Shown: positions 1 through 12,916, counted from the first letter of the stretch. The stretch: DNA of 64,000 bases from Pisaster brevispinus (GCA_023634235.1 JAMKCF010000021.1:10551764-10615763), one strand, 5' to 3'. Notes: generated by a model not told the origin, from the sequence alone. A program made the numbers and translations.

Positions 1-482
1 CAGCCCAGCGGCAAATGATGCCGATGTAGAAGTGAACGGTAGGATCAGGGGTGATAGATGGGCTGCATGAGATCAGCATCAAGATGTGCCATGGCAGCAT
101 ACAAACTGCGAACGCTACAACTAACACATGCACCATGCGGGCCACCTTTCGACGACAGTTCTGCTGGCGTTGTAGTCCCACCCCGATCGCGCTGTCGCCG
201 CTCTCGTTCCGAGTAAACTGGGCGCTCCGCTGAAGGGTACGGGCCATCCGGAGGTAGCACACGGTCACCACGACTAGGGGGACACAGTAGAAGAAGATGA
301 AGTTGGAACCCTTGAAGATTCGCATGGGAGTATAGGAGGACCAGCTCTCTAGGCAGACGACGGTTGGAACACGATTGACGATCATGATGGAAATCGCGTC
401 TGCAGCTACTAAAGACGGGGATTGGCTGGCCAGAGCGATCGCCCAGATCAGCAATATCATTAAGATGGCGTGGGCTTTGCTT
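1..482 (-). CDS. Class A GPCR, exon 2: TM4 to TM7 start (truncated by window edge)
   Basis: Continuation of the receptor begun at 9763. The acceptor is a T-rich tract ending TTACAG, with the exon starting at 482. Its first base completes the Arg codon split at the donor, and the frame then stays open to position 1. It encodes TM4 (ILLIWAIAL, conserved Trp), a second-loop Cys (VVCLES), TM5 with its conserved Pro (CVPLVVV), a basic third intracellular loop (QRQQNCRRK), TM6 and the beginning of TM7 (FYIGIICRW). TM6 reads FAVCMLPWH: the CWxP toggle Trp is replaced by Met. The TM7 NPxxY region and C-tail lie off the left edge. The longest ORF here on the minus strand (45-509) is in a different frame and is not the protein. 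Confidence 0.9.
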
Positions 483-2459
483 CTGTAACACAAGAAAAAA
501 AGTATACAAACGCGATATTAAAAAGGATCAACAAGATCCGTTAATACTCCATTAGGGCTAAAATCCGGTGACTAAAAGTATCGTGAAAATGGCACATGGA
601 TGGTTTTCTAATCCAAACCAGCGTGACTTTCTGAACTTGAAAGGGCCCGGTAGAATGCTGCAAATCGTGATATAAACTCCTTAATGCTTTAGCTTTTAAC
701 CAACCTGGTCATAAAACAATTAGTGATTGGATCAATTAAGAAAAGCTTACTGCGAAGATGAGGTAAACACTCAAGAATTCTTAAGGTCAAGTGACTGATT
801 TTTTAAAGGGCGTGGGGGTTCAACGAATTCTACAGAAGCATTGAGGTGCTCCCTGAGCATCACATTCCTGACAAACGGCAAAGAAAGCCTAGGCTCTTGT
901 ATAGTGTCTAATAATGGAACGTTTGCGCAAATGGTTTGCACTATAATGTCCGACGCTGACCAATATGTCCGCCACGGTTTGTCGATCACAATGGTCGAAC
1001 ATAATAGCTTGTTGGGCACACTGGCTCGGACATGAAGATCTGGCGGACAAACTCACATTTTGTGAGACAATCTTCCAAGACGAAATTATTGGATGTCTGG
1101 ACTATTAGACACGTGGGGGTGTTGTAATGGTTGTTTCCTCTTATTTGTCCCGAACAAAGTTTTGTTTTGTTTTGTTTAAATGTTGCCCGGAGTTCCGTCA
1201 AGGGACAGACAATCCCTCTCAATCTAGGCCCACCCTGATAAAAACTAGCAAAACAGTAGAGGATTTTTTAATGTCTTGTTTCATTTTATTTTCTTCTTAC
1301 ATTATGCTTCTTATAATATACATGATGGATTACGATACTTCAATGTGGACTTTATTTATGTGTGTACTGTGCTTGACGCCTTGTTCCGTCACCCGTCGTG
1401 TCGTTGCGCCGTACCACCTCCTGTTTTCACACTGCTAAACCATCGTCACTCCGTCATGGTGTGCTTAAGCGTTCAAAGAGTTCAACGACATTAAGTTTAA
1501 ATTATTTACCATTGATTAAGCTCCGGAAGCAATGAGTAAAACTATAGTGACGACACGAAGTGTCAAGCGACAGTAAAGCGCGACGGACGACGACAAGACA
1601 GGACAAACTGGCAGTGATTTCAAGCCGATTGACAAATAAAACCTTGGGGTTTGCACGTAGTGATGCAATATCATGGCAGACACAGGTTGGTCGCCTTGGG
1701 AACACACTTTAGATTGCCAGATTTCCTTAATTTGCAAAACAGGTTTCCCACACCGTTCACACAACTTAAGCATCAAATTACTTTTTGTGTTATCCAATCT
1801 GTAAAGAGGCATTTTGTGTATAAAGCCTCCGTCATCTTGCGTCCGATAACGACAATGGTTTTTGTAATTTAGTCGATGTTAATCCCTAGATTAATCAACA
1901 GACATTTTCTAAATTGAACCGCAAAAAACAGGGTTTCCCGCGTGTACTTCCATTAGCCAATTGGCTGGTCAAAAGGGAAACGCACTGCTTTACATTTACG
2001 TGCCCATGTATGAATACGCCCACATCTTACTCGAGCATGCCTGATCCATCAAAGAGTTATTTAAAGTGACTGTGTTTCGCTGGTTTTTTTTAAGAGTACA
2101 TTCAGTCTAAGCATCAAGTTTGCAATCAACACATCACACACTCAAGCAGTACAAGTTTCATAATAATTATTACATTTTTAGTGAAATAACGAACTTAAAA
2201 CATTTCATACAAGGCGTGTATCGACTACGGCAACTAAATAAACAATGGTGATTTTGGGTTTGCAAATACTGTTACCTAGACTTTGTGACATTATTTCTTT
2301 GAATGATACTTGTTTGAACTTAAGATGAAAACCCAAGTCACTCTGATTTTATTGTATTTATTTTGAAACAACAATGGGTAAGAATTGCGTTTACTAAGTT
2401 GTGATAATTGTTGTGCGGAATATTAAACAAGGCCAGTTCATTTACTATCTTATACGTAA

Positions 2460-2693
2460 TGTAGCCCTGGGCTACCATGCAGCCCAGAGCCACATGTAGC
2501 CCAGAGCTACAGTGTTAGCCCAGAGCTAAATGTGTCCCCAATTAGTGTACATATTGGTAGTCCGGACGTAAATGTAGCCCCAAATGTACACCTAAATATA
2601 GGATAGCCTAGAGCTAAGTGTAGCCAAGAGCTAAATGTATATCCTGTAATGTACAATGTAGCCGGGACACACGTAGCCCCATATTACCTAATA
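2460..2693. repeat. Degenerate minisatellite 'atgtagcccagagcta'
   Basis: About a dozen imperfect units of 15-22 bp built on gtagcccagagctac or gtagccca, interrupted by short unique stretches. It lies inside the GPCR intron. No coding content. Confidence 0.8.
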
Positions 2694-4932
2694 AGGGCAA
2701 GAGGTAAACGTGTATAATAGCTCTAATCTTGTCCATAAATGTTGCTCCAACAATGTACCCCAATCATGTGCGTACCAGCCCCGCTCGAAATCGGGCTTTG
2801 CGATGTTTTGGCTACATATGAGCCACGCACATGCCCTATCAAAGTGTAAGGGTCATCCACATTGTGCCAGGGTATTTTATAGTCAACAGTTTTTCTAATG
2901 GATTTATGTAATCTTATATTGTGTAAATGGTTTGAAAAGATGCCGTTACACTACGCAAGAATGTAGGGCGATTTGAAGCAAAATAAGCCTCGTTTATTTA
3001 ACTGACTGTATCACTCAAACACGCCTAAAGTGATCAGCCGTCCAGACCAAACAGTTATTGGTTGAGCGTCCGAAGGCGGTCTGCCCTCTCTAACACCGTA
3101 CTTATGTTTGATTCTAATCAAACCTCCGCAGTGCCTATCAGACAGCAATGTCCACGTCAGCAAAATAGTACGCAAGGGATCTTGTTTTACTTGTACAAAA
3201 TCGAGCCAGACACAAAACTGTTCTGGGATGAATAATGATCTTCTTCGAGCCGAGAGGACACGGCAACGCACGTGGGCTGAACCGACATTCAAATACAACG
3301 GAAATACCATATAAGTGAACCGGCGATTATGGCTAAATATCCTACGGGTTAATAATTGGTCTTATCTGGTTTCCTGTTGCTGATAAACGTACAGCTTATA
3401 AAAACTTTGGAGCTCACGGGGGATATTTTTTGTCCATTAAAATTGTTGTCAATTATCGATAAATGTAGGCTATATCCGTAGAGAAAGTGTTATTGATCTA
3501 AACATACCAAGGAAAACAGTTTGGCATTAGATGAATTTAATAGACTAAATCGTCGGAAGGGTTTAAGGCTCCGCGTCCTTAACTTCTATAGGCACACAAA
3601 GTTATTTTTGTCCCAGTAGGAGAAGGCCGTCAGCAGTGAAACGGATCCCGACTAAGGAAGTGTCATTAACAATGACAATTCTCTTATTCTCTTATTCTCA
3701 ATTAACAATTCTCTTGCAAAATTTAACCTTCCTATTAATGACTTAGAAATGGCAGAAAAAACAATCAAACTTTCAAGCTCGGTTTTCTTGAAATACAATT
3801 TGACACATTATAATTGCTTGCGCCAAAGTTCTTGCACCGAATTCTCTTCGTTAATTTTTCGTTGCGTCCTCCTTCCCGGCACACGACGAAATGTTAGACA
3901 ATTTTTGCGGAATAACATACATTCATTTATGAAAGAGCGTTTTAGATAAAGCAAAAGCAAGATGGTTGTAAAATGGAAGTCTCGGTTGAAAAGAGAGATT
4001 AGTATATGCATTAGCTCCACCACCAGTGAGGTCATTTATAAAATCTGTCCCACGCATTATACTTTCTTCTGCACGAGTAAACTTAAGTAACGAAATTATG
4101 GCACAAAATAAACAGCATTAATCGTCTTTCGTTTATTGGTGTGTTTTCTCTTACTTTAAGCAAACATTAATTACTTGCCCGTGGTGTGACAACTTTGGCA
4201 TTTAGGCAAGGCCAACGGGGCAGTGTGAGCGTGCCAACCTTCAGTTTGACACGGCAGCTGTGGAGGGTAACGCCAGGAAAAGTTGTCAGTATTTGCTCAA
4301 TACTTGTTGAGATATATCCCGAAGCCTGTTAGAAAGCAGCGACAAGAATTGCGAGGAAAATTCAGCAGGAGTAGAGCATCTTGTCATACCAGCCATCAGC
4401 AAGGATGTCACCCTGAACCCAGTATTTGTTTTCGTGGAAAACAATATTCACCAGATTTTGTCGCCCAAGGTGTTACAGACCTTTTTAGAAGATTTCAATA
4501 CACAGAAATCCGCAGGTCGCGGTGACGTTACTTAGGCCTCCTCTTAAAGGATTTATATTTGATTCCCATCAAATCTCTGGATGTTTGATTGCATCTTATC
4601 CATGTTGTAACAATGAAACCACCTGAAGCTCAAACTTATTTTATAATGTTCTCTCAGTAGAATTGAAATGCCTATAGATGCTTTCTATATTATAACACCT
4701 AGGTTCTGCCTTGTGATTAGTTTATAGACCGCGTCACCAACGATGTGTCTTATTTCACTAGAAAGCGCAACAAACTTTACCTGTAGCAGCCAATGTAGGA
4801 TACCTTTAGCAAACAGTGTACCAGCAACGGCAGCTTCTTGGTACCTAGACGTCTGGGCAGAATGTTTTAATGTCAGTAACAGTACCTTTTTTTTTATCTG
4901 TAAAATTTCAAATACCAGCACTAAGCATAATC

Positions 4933-5100
4933 TGTAGTGTAGTGTCCGAGTGGTCACGTGTGCCAGACTCTAAAGTTTGGGTTCTAAAGTGTGGGTTCAG
5001 GTCCTGGTCATGGCGCTTGAGTCCTTCGGATGGGACGTAAAGCCTGGGGACGTTTGTGTTGTGTAAAGGACGTATTAAAAAGAACCCAGTCCAGTTAGGA
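4933..5100 (+). mobile_element. tRNA-derived SINE (degenerate)
   Basis: A tRNA-like head with a pol III A-box-like stretch (gtccgagtggtcacgtg) and a B-box-like stretch (gggttcaggtcc) is followed by a body with 'cttcggatgggacgtaaagc', a common tail motif of tRNA-type SINEs in marine invertebrates (from memory). Not a functional tRNA: the acceptor arms do not pair. Confidence 0.6.
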
Positions 5101-5557
5101 AGAGTGGTTTGCCTTTATGTATCTTGCATTGTTTGTACCGGAAGACAACAAGGTCAAAATTGGGTCAAAACTGGTGTATTTTTTTTACTTTCTAAAGACC
5201 TTTCCAATGATATTGTAAATAGCCGTTGTGTAATTAATGATTTGTTAGTCTTAAACAATAAACTTTGATTGAATGTCGTTTAACTCCTGATGACGTTATC
5301 ATGACGCCACATCGGTTTGTTTGGCTCACATTTAGGTAAATTCTGAATGGACATTTTAAATTGTTTGTCGAGGTTGTGGAAGAAATCAATACCCTTCTTC
5401 CGTGCGAGGTTTGGTTTAAATGCTGAATTCCCAGAGGAGTTTCAATAACAAACATACAGACGTCTTTAATACAGAGACATTGTGGGCTTCCCCATGTGTT
5501 TTCTTTCATCCATTTCTTTAAAATTTCTTGTTATAAACATTGTGGGATCAACCCCAC

Positions 5558-5566
5558 AAAGTAAAA

Positions 5567-5607
<41 letters not shown>

Positions 5608-5666
5608 AAAAAAAATAAATAAATAAATAAAAAAAAAAATTAAAAAAAATAAATAAAATAAAAAAA

Positions 5667-5705
<39 letters not shown>

Positions 5706-5732
5706 AATATTAAAAAGAAACAAGTAAAGTTC
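5558..5732. repeat. (AAAT)n microsatellite, about 170 bp
   Basis: An almost uninterrupted run of taaa/aaat units with two A-rich interruptions. Simple-sequence repeat inside the GPCR intron. Confidence 0.97.
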
Positions 5733-8017
5733 CTAATTTAAAACCACACCACAACGGTTATCTTGTACGGCAGTCAGTCAGACAGACACACAGACACCTT
5801 TCGGCTAATTAGAAAGAAATTATATTACTGTGCAATTAACGTCATAACTAAGTTTGGGGAATTGTTGTTAATCTTGAAATTGCGTGCTTTTTTGTTATTT
5901 GAAACGAGTTGTTGCGTTAACGGAATATTTTGTGAAAGATTTTTGTGAACGATTTTGTTGCTGAAAACAAAACATGAACACAACTTTTTCCAATCTGTAT
6001 TCGGTAGTCAAATTTCAATTTTAGCCGGCAGTAATTATTTAAAGAAAAGAAGAAAAAAATTAAGAAGAGAGATTTTTTTTTAATGAATACGATGACAAGA
6101 ATTCCTAGGGGTAGTTCACCGTTGTTTTTTAAGAGACATACGGAAAGTTTCTTTACAAAAGGTGTTCGTGAACATAATTCAGTATTTTGTGGCCTTTGAA
6201 GATGGATTCTAACGGCGGATTCTAACTAAAATTCGATAGATAAAAAGTGTTTCAGACAAAATCCACATGACTACGGAGCTTTGAGCCTTTCCCTTTGTTG
6301 CTTGTGGAAGTTTCCCCTCGCTCAACAGTATCCAGGATGCATTTATTACATATTTTAAAATCCAGTCTTCTGACACTAGTCTTCTGTAAGAATATCTTCA
6401 TCCCTTGAAAAGAGTTATCGGAGGAGACGGCATCGAAGTTTCCTAATTGAATGTCGTCATCCCGGGGAAATGATCGACGACGTACTCTTTAGATGCCGTC
6501 TCAACGAGGTAAGTCATCTGAGAGGACGGGTACCTACAGTGTTAGGATGATTGTCATTCCCACACTGTAAGGATCTAAATGTCTTTGATGATACCTCCAG
6601 GGCTCCGTCTTCAGACGACAGAATAATTGCATAAACAAAGTTCTGGACCCCGTCACGGTTTTACGAAAGGTCTGATGGCTTACAGGTCTTTGATATCAAC
6701 AATACAAAAACAATTCGGTGTTAGAAAACTGATCTGTGGGTTTAAGGAGACCTTGGCTATGTTTTAAAACAAACTTAACTAAAATAATACAAATTTAAAA
6801 TATAGTTGAAATACTTTAAAAGTAGTTTGTTACACTCTTATTCTTTGTTACCGCGGCTTTGTAAAATTAGATTGGAAAGTTTATTTAAATATATTTGCGC
6901 GTCTCTAGCCGTTTGCGTTTATTGGTTTTGTTTTGAAATCAATCGGAGGTATCGCCGATTAGTTTTGTTGTCTTTGTCAACTTAGTAACCACATCTTAAT
7001 AAATGAACAGTTCTCTGTATTCAACTTGGTGTCTAACACAATCTTTATCTTTAACCTTCCTTTTTTCCCTTTTTTTTTCCCCTCTCTTTTACTTGCGACG
7101 CAAATTGAGCCTGTATATGCCTACCTGTTAAAATATCGGTATAATCTGTTAAATGATGAGCTAGCTAAACACACCGGTCATGACGCAAACCATGGACTCA
7201 CAGACCCTGTTTTGTAAGTGGCCAGACAGCGGGGTTGAGGCAGTGAACGCTTGCCGCTCATACTCTTACGCTCTCGTCGTGCCGGCAGTATAAAAAACGA
7301 TGCACTCGACACACCCACCGGCCTTTTACATTAACCCTGTTTTTGTTGAGTGTTGTTTTTCACTGTTACTCCAAATTGATGTGTTGATAACAACAATGCG
7401 CTCTGGAGCTACGATTTTTGCTTGAACGAACTTAAATCTTTGATGTTCACAAGGCAACCTTTTACTAAGGCACAACAAGCACAACAGACGAATTGCTATA
7501 ACGCAATTAATTTCCATATTAATTATCCAAAAGTTGCAAAACACATGCTCGATAATGATCGAACTTGAAAAGGATCGTAACAGGCTTGTGCTTTGTCTAG
7601 ATATTTTTTGATTTCGGGATTCGTCAGACTACTGGTCTGTCTTTGTAGCTCACTTGTCTTGGGAAATATAAATCGGCCGTCAGAAGAGGAGAGACTTTGT
7701 CTCAGTTCTTTTCGCTTTCGTTTTTCAACAGCCATTTGCTCAATAGCCCTTCAAGTTTTGGCATACCTTAATTCGTTGCGTCCATGAATGGTTTGGTTTG
7801 GTTTTGTTTTGTTTTGTTTTGTTTTATTTTGCATAATATTCTTGTTTGTCCTGTCTCCATGCTTATTGTTTTGTCCGTCTAGTATACAGGCTGTCTCTCA
7901 CAAACCTTGGCTTAATTTGAAATTCTTACTCACCTCTCTTTGATTCTAGTCTACATAGAGTAATTACTTCCCCTCCTTTTTTTACTCAACTTCTTATGTG
8001 CAAACTTGTGTACATGT

Positions 8018-8300
8018 GTTTGTTTTATTGGGGTGTTTGTTTGTTTGTTGTGGTGTTTGTTGGGGTGTTTGTTTGTTTGTTGGGGTGTTGGGGTGTTTGT
8101 TTGTTTGTTGGGGTGTCGGGGTGTTTGTTTGCTTGTTTGTTTGTTGGGGTGTACGCAGGGGTGTTTGTTTGTTTGTTTGGGATTTTTTGTTTGTTTGTTG
8201 TTTTGGGGTGTTGTTTTTTTGGTGTTTTTTTTGTGGGGTGTTTGGTGGGGTGTTTGGTGGGGTGTTTGTTTGTTGTTGGGTTTTTTGTTGGTAGGGGTTT
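8018..8300. repeat. G/T-rich minisatellite 'ggggtgtttgtttgtttg'
   Basis: Variable-length repeats of ggggtgtt plus (tgtt)n. Every frame on both strands stays open here (100-120 codons) only because the repeat lacks stop codons, so none of these ORFs is a gene. Confidence 0.95.
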
Positions 8301-9245
8301 CGAAAAGAGAGGTATTGATACTCCATGTTGATTTGAATTTGAGTTTGAATTTAAGACTAAAACTCCATTCTTAACTTGTGTTGATATAAACAGGTCTGTA
8401 AATTCTTAAAAATTTAACACCCTGGATGTGAAGTCATTCACCATTGCATAGCATCAGGGATACATGGACATGTTACTTTCTCCACATTTCCTATTCGTTT
8501 TTTGTTTTAAGTATTGTTTAATTATGGATCTCGCATCAAACAGATTTTTAGAGTCACTTAAGCAGTACTCTGAACTTAGGAGGGGAAAGCTATACAAGAC
8601 AATTCAATTACGTGTCCGGACTATTAAACAAAGGTCACATGTTATCTTGATACTTTCCGTGCATGAGAGATAAACGCGCTATAGAATGGATCCTTGTTAA
8701 TGGCGCTGTATAAATCGTTAACACGACATATGGTGGTGATTTTAACATCGTCGCTAGTTTTTGGAGGATCTGGATGTCTGTTAAAAATATCGAGGTTCCT
8801 TGGTTATTATTTAACAAGGATAGCTTTTACACGACAGGGATTTGCTATTTTTAAACATCGGTGTGATTTTAGTAACAAACGGTCTCGTGTGAAAAGGCCC
8901 TTAAACACTATTTCTGAACTACTGCCATATGCAAGAAATTGATTCCCCATCCCTGACTTCTTCTTTTGATTTTACCATACCCAAACCCGCGTTATTTCTG
9001 ACAAAACATAAACTGCTACTTGATTTTAATCCCTTTAAGATGATAAAGATTTCAGGTTACGTGTATTTGGTGTGATTATTAAAAACTGATGGGCGGGAAT
9101 CAAAGTAATTATTATTATCATTCCTTAACCACGTTCTAAAAGAGGTTTTATGCAAATAATTTTATGATTGAACATTAATGTTTGCAATGCCTTTTGTTGA
9201 CGGATGGGTGAATATAGACTGTGTTTATAACGACACTACACTTAC

Positions 9246-9763
9246 CTCTTACTACGAGAGCTTACTGGGCGCATCACAGCGTTATAACGGTTGACAGCAA
9301 GAGCCACTAACGTCAAAATGCTCACAGTCATATTCACGAAGAGCAAATAAGTACTCAGCTTGCAGACGACTGCTCCAAAGTTCCAGATGATCCGAGAGGA
9401 TACAATGTATGTGTTAAGCTTAAGAGGTACTTTGAACACCAGGAAGATGAAGTCGACCAGGGCGAGGTTGAGGAGAAAGAGGTTGATGTTTGAGCGGCAG
9501 ATTCCATTGCGGATCAGAACGAAGAGGACGACTGCGTTGGCCGGTACGCCCACCAGAAACATCAAGGTGAAGAGAACGATGGGGATCCAAGTATCGTGGG
9601 CTTCTTGCGGGTTTATACCGGCCAGTGAGGACCAAAAGTAGTAGGAATCTGAGGAGTATTCATCACCGTCAGACGTATTGAGATTGACTGACTCAAACCC
9701 CATCAGCCAGCTCACAGCGGTCGTCGTCAGCGCACCTTCCTTGTCATGATTTAGCGGCAACAT
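9246..9763 (-). CDS. Class A GPCR (peptide-receptor-like), exon 1: N-terminus to TM3
   Basis: First coding exon of a rhodopsin-family receptor of the plasma membrane. The ATG at 9763 is the first in frame after an upstream in-frame TGA eight codons before it, which fixes the start. The 172 full codons encode an extracellular N-terminus of about 57 residues with an N-glycosylation sequon (N29-T-S), then TM1 (about 58-82, with conserved N76 in PANAVV), TM2 with the LALVD motif (D104), a W-N-F-G motif in the first extracellular loop (W127), the TM3 disulphide Cys (C134) and the end of TM3 with NRY (158-160) in place of the usual DRY. The exon ends AAG-AG before a consensus donor GTAAGT and joins the exon at 1-482 in phase 2 (shared Arg codon). 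The pattern resembles galanin, allatostatin or orexin-type peptide receptors, but the ligand class is inference. Antisense ORFs over this span are shadows. Confidence 0.93.
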
Positions 9764-11217
9764 CGCCGTAGGTTGCCGACGATATCAAGTTTCTCGAGAA
9801 GAACTGCTGAAGTAACCTTTCAGCATCACCACTTCAAAACAATCTGCAAGAAACTAAACGCGTTTGGCAGTGTTATTTTCTCAGTTTTCAACTCTTTTTA
9901 TATGGTGTTGATGTTTCTTAACACCCCATCTTGTGCGGATATCCCAAGTGATTTTTTACAGTCAATAGGTCTACTGTGCACCAAATGAAAGAAACGGACT
10001 TGTCATTACTTAACGACACCATCAATCAAACCAAGCAGCATTTCCACCGAACAATACTGAACAGCCAGTTATTTATCAGGTATCAACTGAAATGAAAAGC
10101 GCACCGAATGAAACAGCAGGTTCCTCTACGTTGATTTAACACAGACGTCAACACATCGCGTCTGCGCATACGGAGCGGTTGGGGTGACTTTTAACGATAG
10201 GGGCGTTTTCGATTCCATTTACTAATCGGTTCGTTCAATTACCAGATAATCGTGATTTGGGAATTGTTTACACGAGCTCTTTATAGTGTTTTTGTGGGTT
10301 AGACTGCCACTATTAAAGAATCGGTTTTTCCTTATATAAACACACTTCTTACTATATTTTTACTTTAAAAAGTGGATTCGATCGGAGGTGGTTTAGAACG
10401 ACATGTCGCCCTCATGCGGCTGAAATGCAATTCGAATTCTGTGACATGGAAGTTTTGGGACCGCTTAGTTTCCACTGCATTTGTCTTGAAATGACCTTTT
10501 GGGGCTGTCGGCTGTCAATGGATCGATCTGAAGGATTATCCAGTTCGTCGAAAAAGGGGAAACAATTTTCTAAGGTGTAAAGCGCCATCAACACCCACAA
10601 AACTAAAGTTGCAAAGTTGCAAAGAGTGCCTCGTGACTTTTAAGCTTACATTCTCGTCAAAACTTCAGATAATGACATTCATATTATCCACATGGAATGG
10701 TGCTCTATCGTATTTTACCGCTGTCCATAGTGTTCAGCGGAATGTCAACGAAAACATGTATGAATAAACTCAAGCCTCAACTTCATTGTGTTATCAATTT
10801 TTGTTTAATTTCCCAAGACAGTTGTTGAGAAATGTTACGAAAACAACTTCTAGTTTCTAGTCTGTCCTTGGAGTAGGCTTGCAGATTATCTTTGACTTGA
10901 CAGTAGGAACAAAGTCAATATCTGTACGTAAAACAAAATAAATACGTGGCTTGCAAAAATAATAAACTTACAGTGTCATTTCGACTTAATGAAAAAAGGG
11001 AAAGACAAACATTTATGTGGAACGTAAATTCAATTGAACGTTTAAATCGATCAAACTAGTTTATAGTGCACTTAATCGTTTGGAACAATAAATGAAAACC
11101 AAATAATTATTGATACGTTATAAAGATTATTTTAGGATTTTTTTTAAATGGCTGCCATGCTTGTTGTTCTACCTTTATTGTTTTCAATTGACAAATATCT
11201 TCAGTTTCTGAAGGGCA
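9764..11217. other. Intergenic / 5' flank of the GPCR, no gene seen
   Basis: Upstream of the receptor start on the minus strand, so it should hold the 5' UTR and promoter. I see no unambiguous TATA box, no further coding exon and no named repeat. Confidence 0.5.
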
Positions 11218-11285
11218 TACTCTGACTCTGTGCCAAATCACATGCTTGTATCATCAAATGCACAATCTCACCACCTGCCTGCCGT
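11218..11285. repeat. Dispersed repeat, copy 1 (second copy at 20857-20925)
   Basis: The stretch around 'tgcttgtatcatcaaatgca' matches 20857-20925 ('cgcttgtatcatcaaataca') along about 65 bp with scattered substitutions, including the leading 'actctgact'. Family unknown. Confidence 0.7.
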
Positions 11286-11347
11286 CTATTAAGAGTTGAC
11301 CGTACGGAGAGTCTTTCATCCGGTCACATTTCGAACCGTCATGTGCA

Positions 11348-11911
11348 TAGCCTTGTCCAAGGCTCTTTACGCAAGCACCCCGCTTTGAATTTACCAGGTA
11401 GCATAACAATACTGGCACGGTACTGCAGTACTTGATGCACAGTATACTGTGGGGTCGAAGCATGGTTTTTCAACCTCGTACCAAAAAACAAGGCCGGAAC
11501 AGAGCCTTGTTCCCACTGTAAAAAGGTCAGATTGTGGGCGGAGTTACTTTATGCTAATATTTCCCGAAGGTGTATGTTCATTGGTTAATGTATAGTGGCA
11601 AGGTGAATACTACGAGAGTTTATGATTGGACGATTATCCGCCCAGTACAGGAAATGAATATTCAATACCCGATTCCAGCATACGTAATTAGCGCTGGAAT
11701 CCCTGCGCAATGATAAAGAAAAGCATAAGCTGCCGTTTACAGTGGGAACAAGGCTCTGTTTCGGCTTCGTTTTTTTGGTACGAGGTTGAAAAACCATGCT
11801 TCGACCCCACGGTATACTGTATATCAAGTACTGCAGTACCGTGCCAGTATTGTTGTGCTACCTGGTGAATTCAAAGCGTGGTGATTGCGTAAAGAGCCTT
11901 GGACAAGGCTA
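11348..11911. mobile_element. Foldback element: two 176-bp inverted arms around a 212-bp spacer
   Basis: Left arm 11348-11523 and right arm 11736-11911 are near-perfect reverse complements of exactly equal length, from tagccttgtccaaggctc to cccactgtaaa. Arms include gtactgcagtacttgat, ggtcgaagcatggtttttc and aggctctgtt. The spacer is AT-rich and has no ORF of note. The structure fits a foldback/MITE-type non-autonomous DNA element. I saw no clear target duplication. Confidence 0.85.
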
Positions 11912-12310
11912 TCATGTGCAAGGCATTTATACCCATTATCCTGATTAAACATCCAACGTCTCCATGATAGTTTTTGGTGATGCACGTGCTTCGTTCAGGC
12001 GCGTTTTAATACGGATTGCCTCGTAACTTCTATAACCAGCAATGTTTACTTAATGGCTATTTCAATGTGACAAGCTGTTGACGTTCTGACAGTGACGATT
12101 AAACTTTGCTGGAATGGTTCAAATATATACACTCTGGAACGTAGATTGAAACTCATTGCCTCAATTTAGCGTACCGGTTGTTAAAGCGGATACGTCCGAG
12201 TAATTCTCATCCCGGGGAGCTCGCATAAAATCGTCACTCAGGGCAGGAAATAAGACCCTCCTCCACTTGAAGAGTGTCGCGCTGTATGACCACGTAGCCT
12301 ATTATTAATG

Positions 12311-12522
12311 TACACTGCAAACACTGGGGTGTAAAAATTGACACCATGGGTGTTGTCACGTGTAGATACCGAAGAGAGAATCAAAGGTTACATCCCATAG
12401 GGTGTTGAAACACACTAACTTCCCGCAACATAATTTTAACACGCTGTGATGTTAATTTTTGATTCTATATTGGTATCTATCTGTGAAAACATCCTTGGTG
12501 TCAATTATAACACCGCAGTGTA
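12311..12522. mobile_element. MITE with TACACTGC termini, 212 bp
   Basis: Starts tacactgcaaacactggggt and ends aacaccgcagtgta, which are inverted copies with a small mismatch region. The interior carries further gtgtt/aacac inverted modules. Non-coding. Confidence 0.7.
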
Positions 12523-12531
12523 GCAAAGTTA

Positions 12532-12916
12532 CTATCTTAAAGGTAGGGTCATAGTAACTTCTCCAAAAATTCCTGACCGTGCAAACTTCGATTTTGAGAA
12601 GCTCTGCAGCTTTTGATAGTATAAACTGTTTTGAGAAAGGATTCCCTCCGAAGTAACATTGTTTGGATAATTTTTCACCCCAAAAACGTTTGAATCTGAG
12701 AAACGAGAAACTGTTATCTTGGTACATGTGGATGGACGTTCTTGTGGAAAATACCTCGACAGGGTTTTTTTTTCTTTGCTGGTTTCTCAGCAAGTAGACA
12801 CTGTATTCAGCTGAAACATTCGTATGTGACTTTTAGTTATCTGTCTTTATAAAAATTTGCCTGAAAATCAGCACAACGTTGACAAAAACCAGTCTATTGC
12901 CCTACCTTTAAGATAG
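12532..12916. mobile_element. MITE with CTATCTTAAAGGTAGGG termini, 385 bp
   Basis: Left end ctatcttaaaggtagggtca; right end gccctacctttaagatag. They are inverted repeats of about 16 bp. It lies only 9 bp from the preceding MITE. A 113-codon minus-strand ORF overlapping it has no recognisable domain and is treated as chance. Confidence 0.75.

Larger units (their letters stand above)
483..9245 (-). other. 8.76-kb intron of the peptide-receptor-like GPCR
   Basis: The interval between donor GTAAGT (9245 downward) and acceptor TTACAG (up to 483) on the minus strand. No coding exon is recognisable inside. It holds a degenerate 'gtagccc' minisatellite, an AAAT microsatellite, a tRNA-type SINE and a G/T-rich minisatellite, each listed separately. 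The rest (for example 500-2450, 2700-4900, 5750-7950, 8350-9240) shows no gene or repeat that I can name. Confidence 0.85.

Noticed and set aside
45..509. 154-codon minus-strand ORF over the left edge
   Set aside because: It is out of frame with the true GPCR exon. The frame that continues the splice from 9246 encodes TM4-TM7 and is open through the whole exon.
7994..8374. Overlapping ORFs of 98-122 codons in several frames on both strands
   Set aside because: They come from a ggggtgttt/tgtt minisatellite with no stop codons; composition is a repeat translation.
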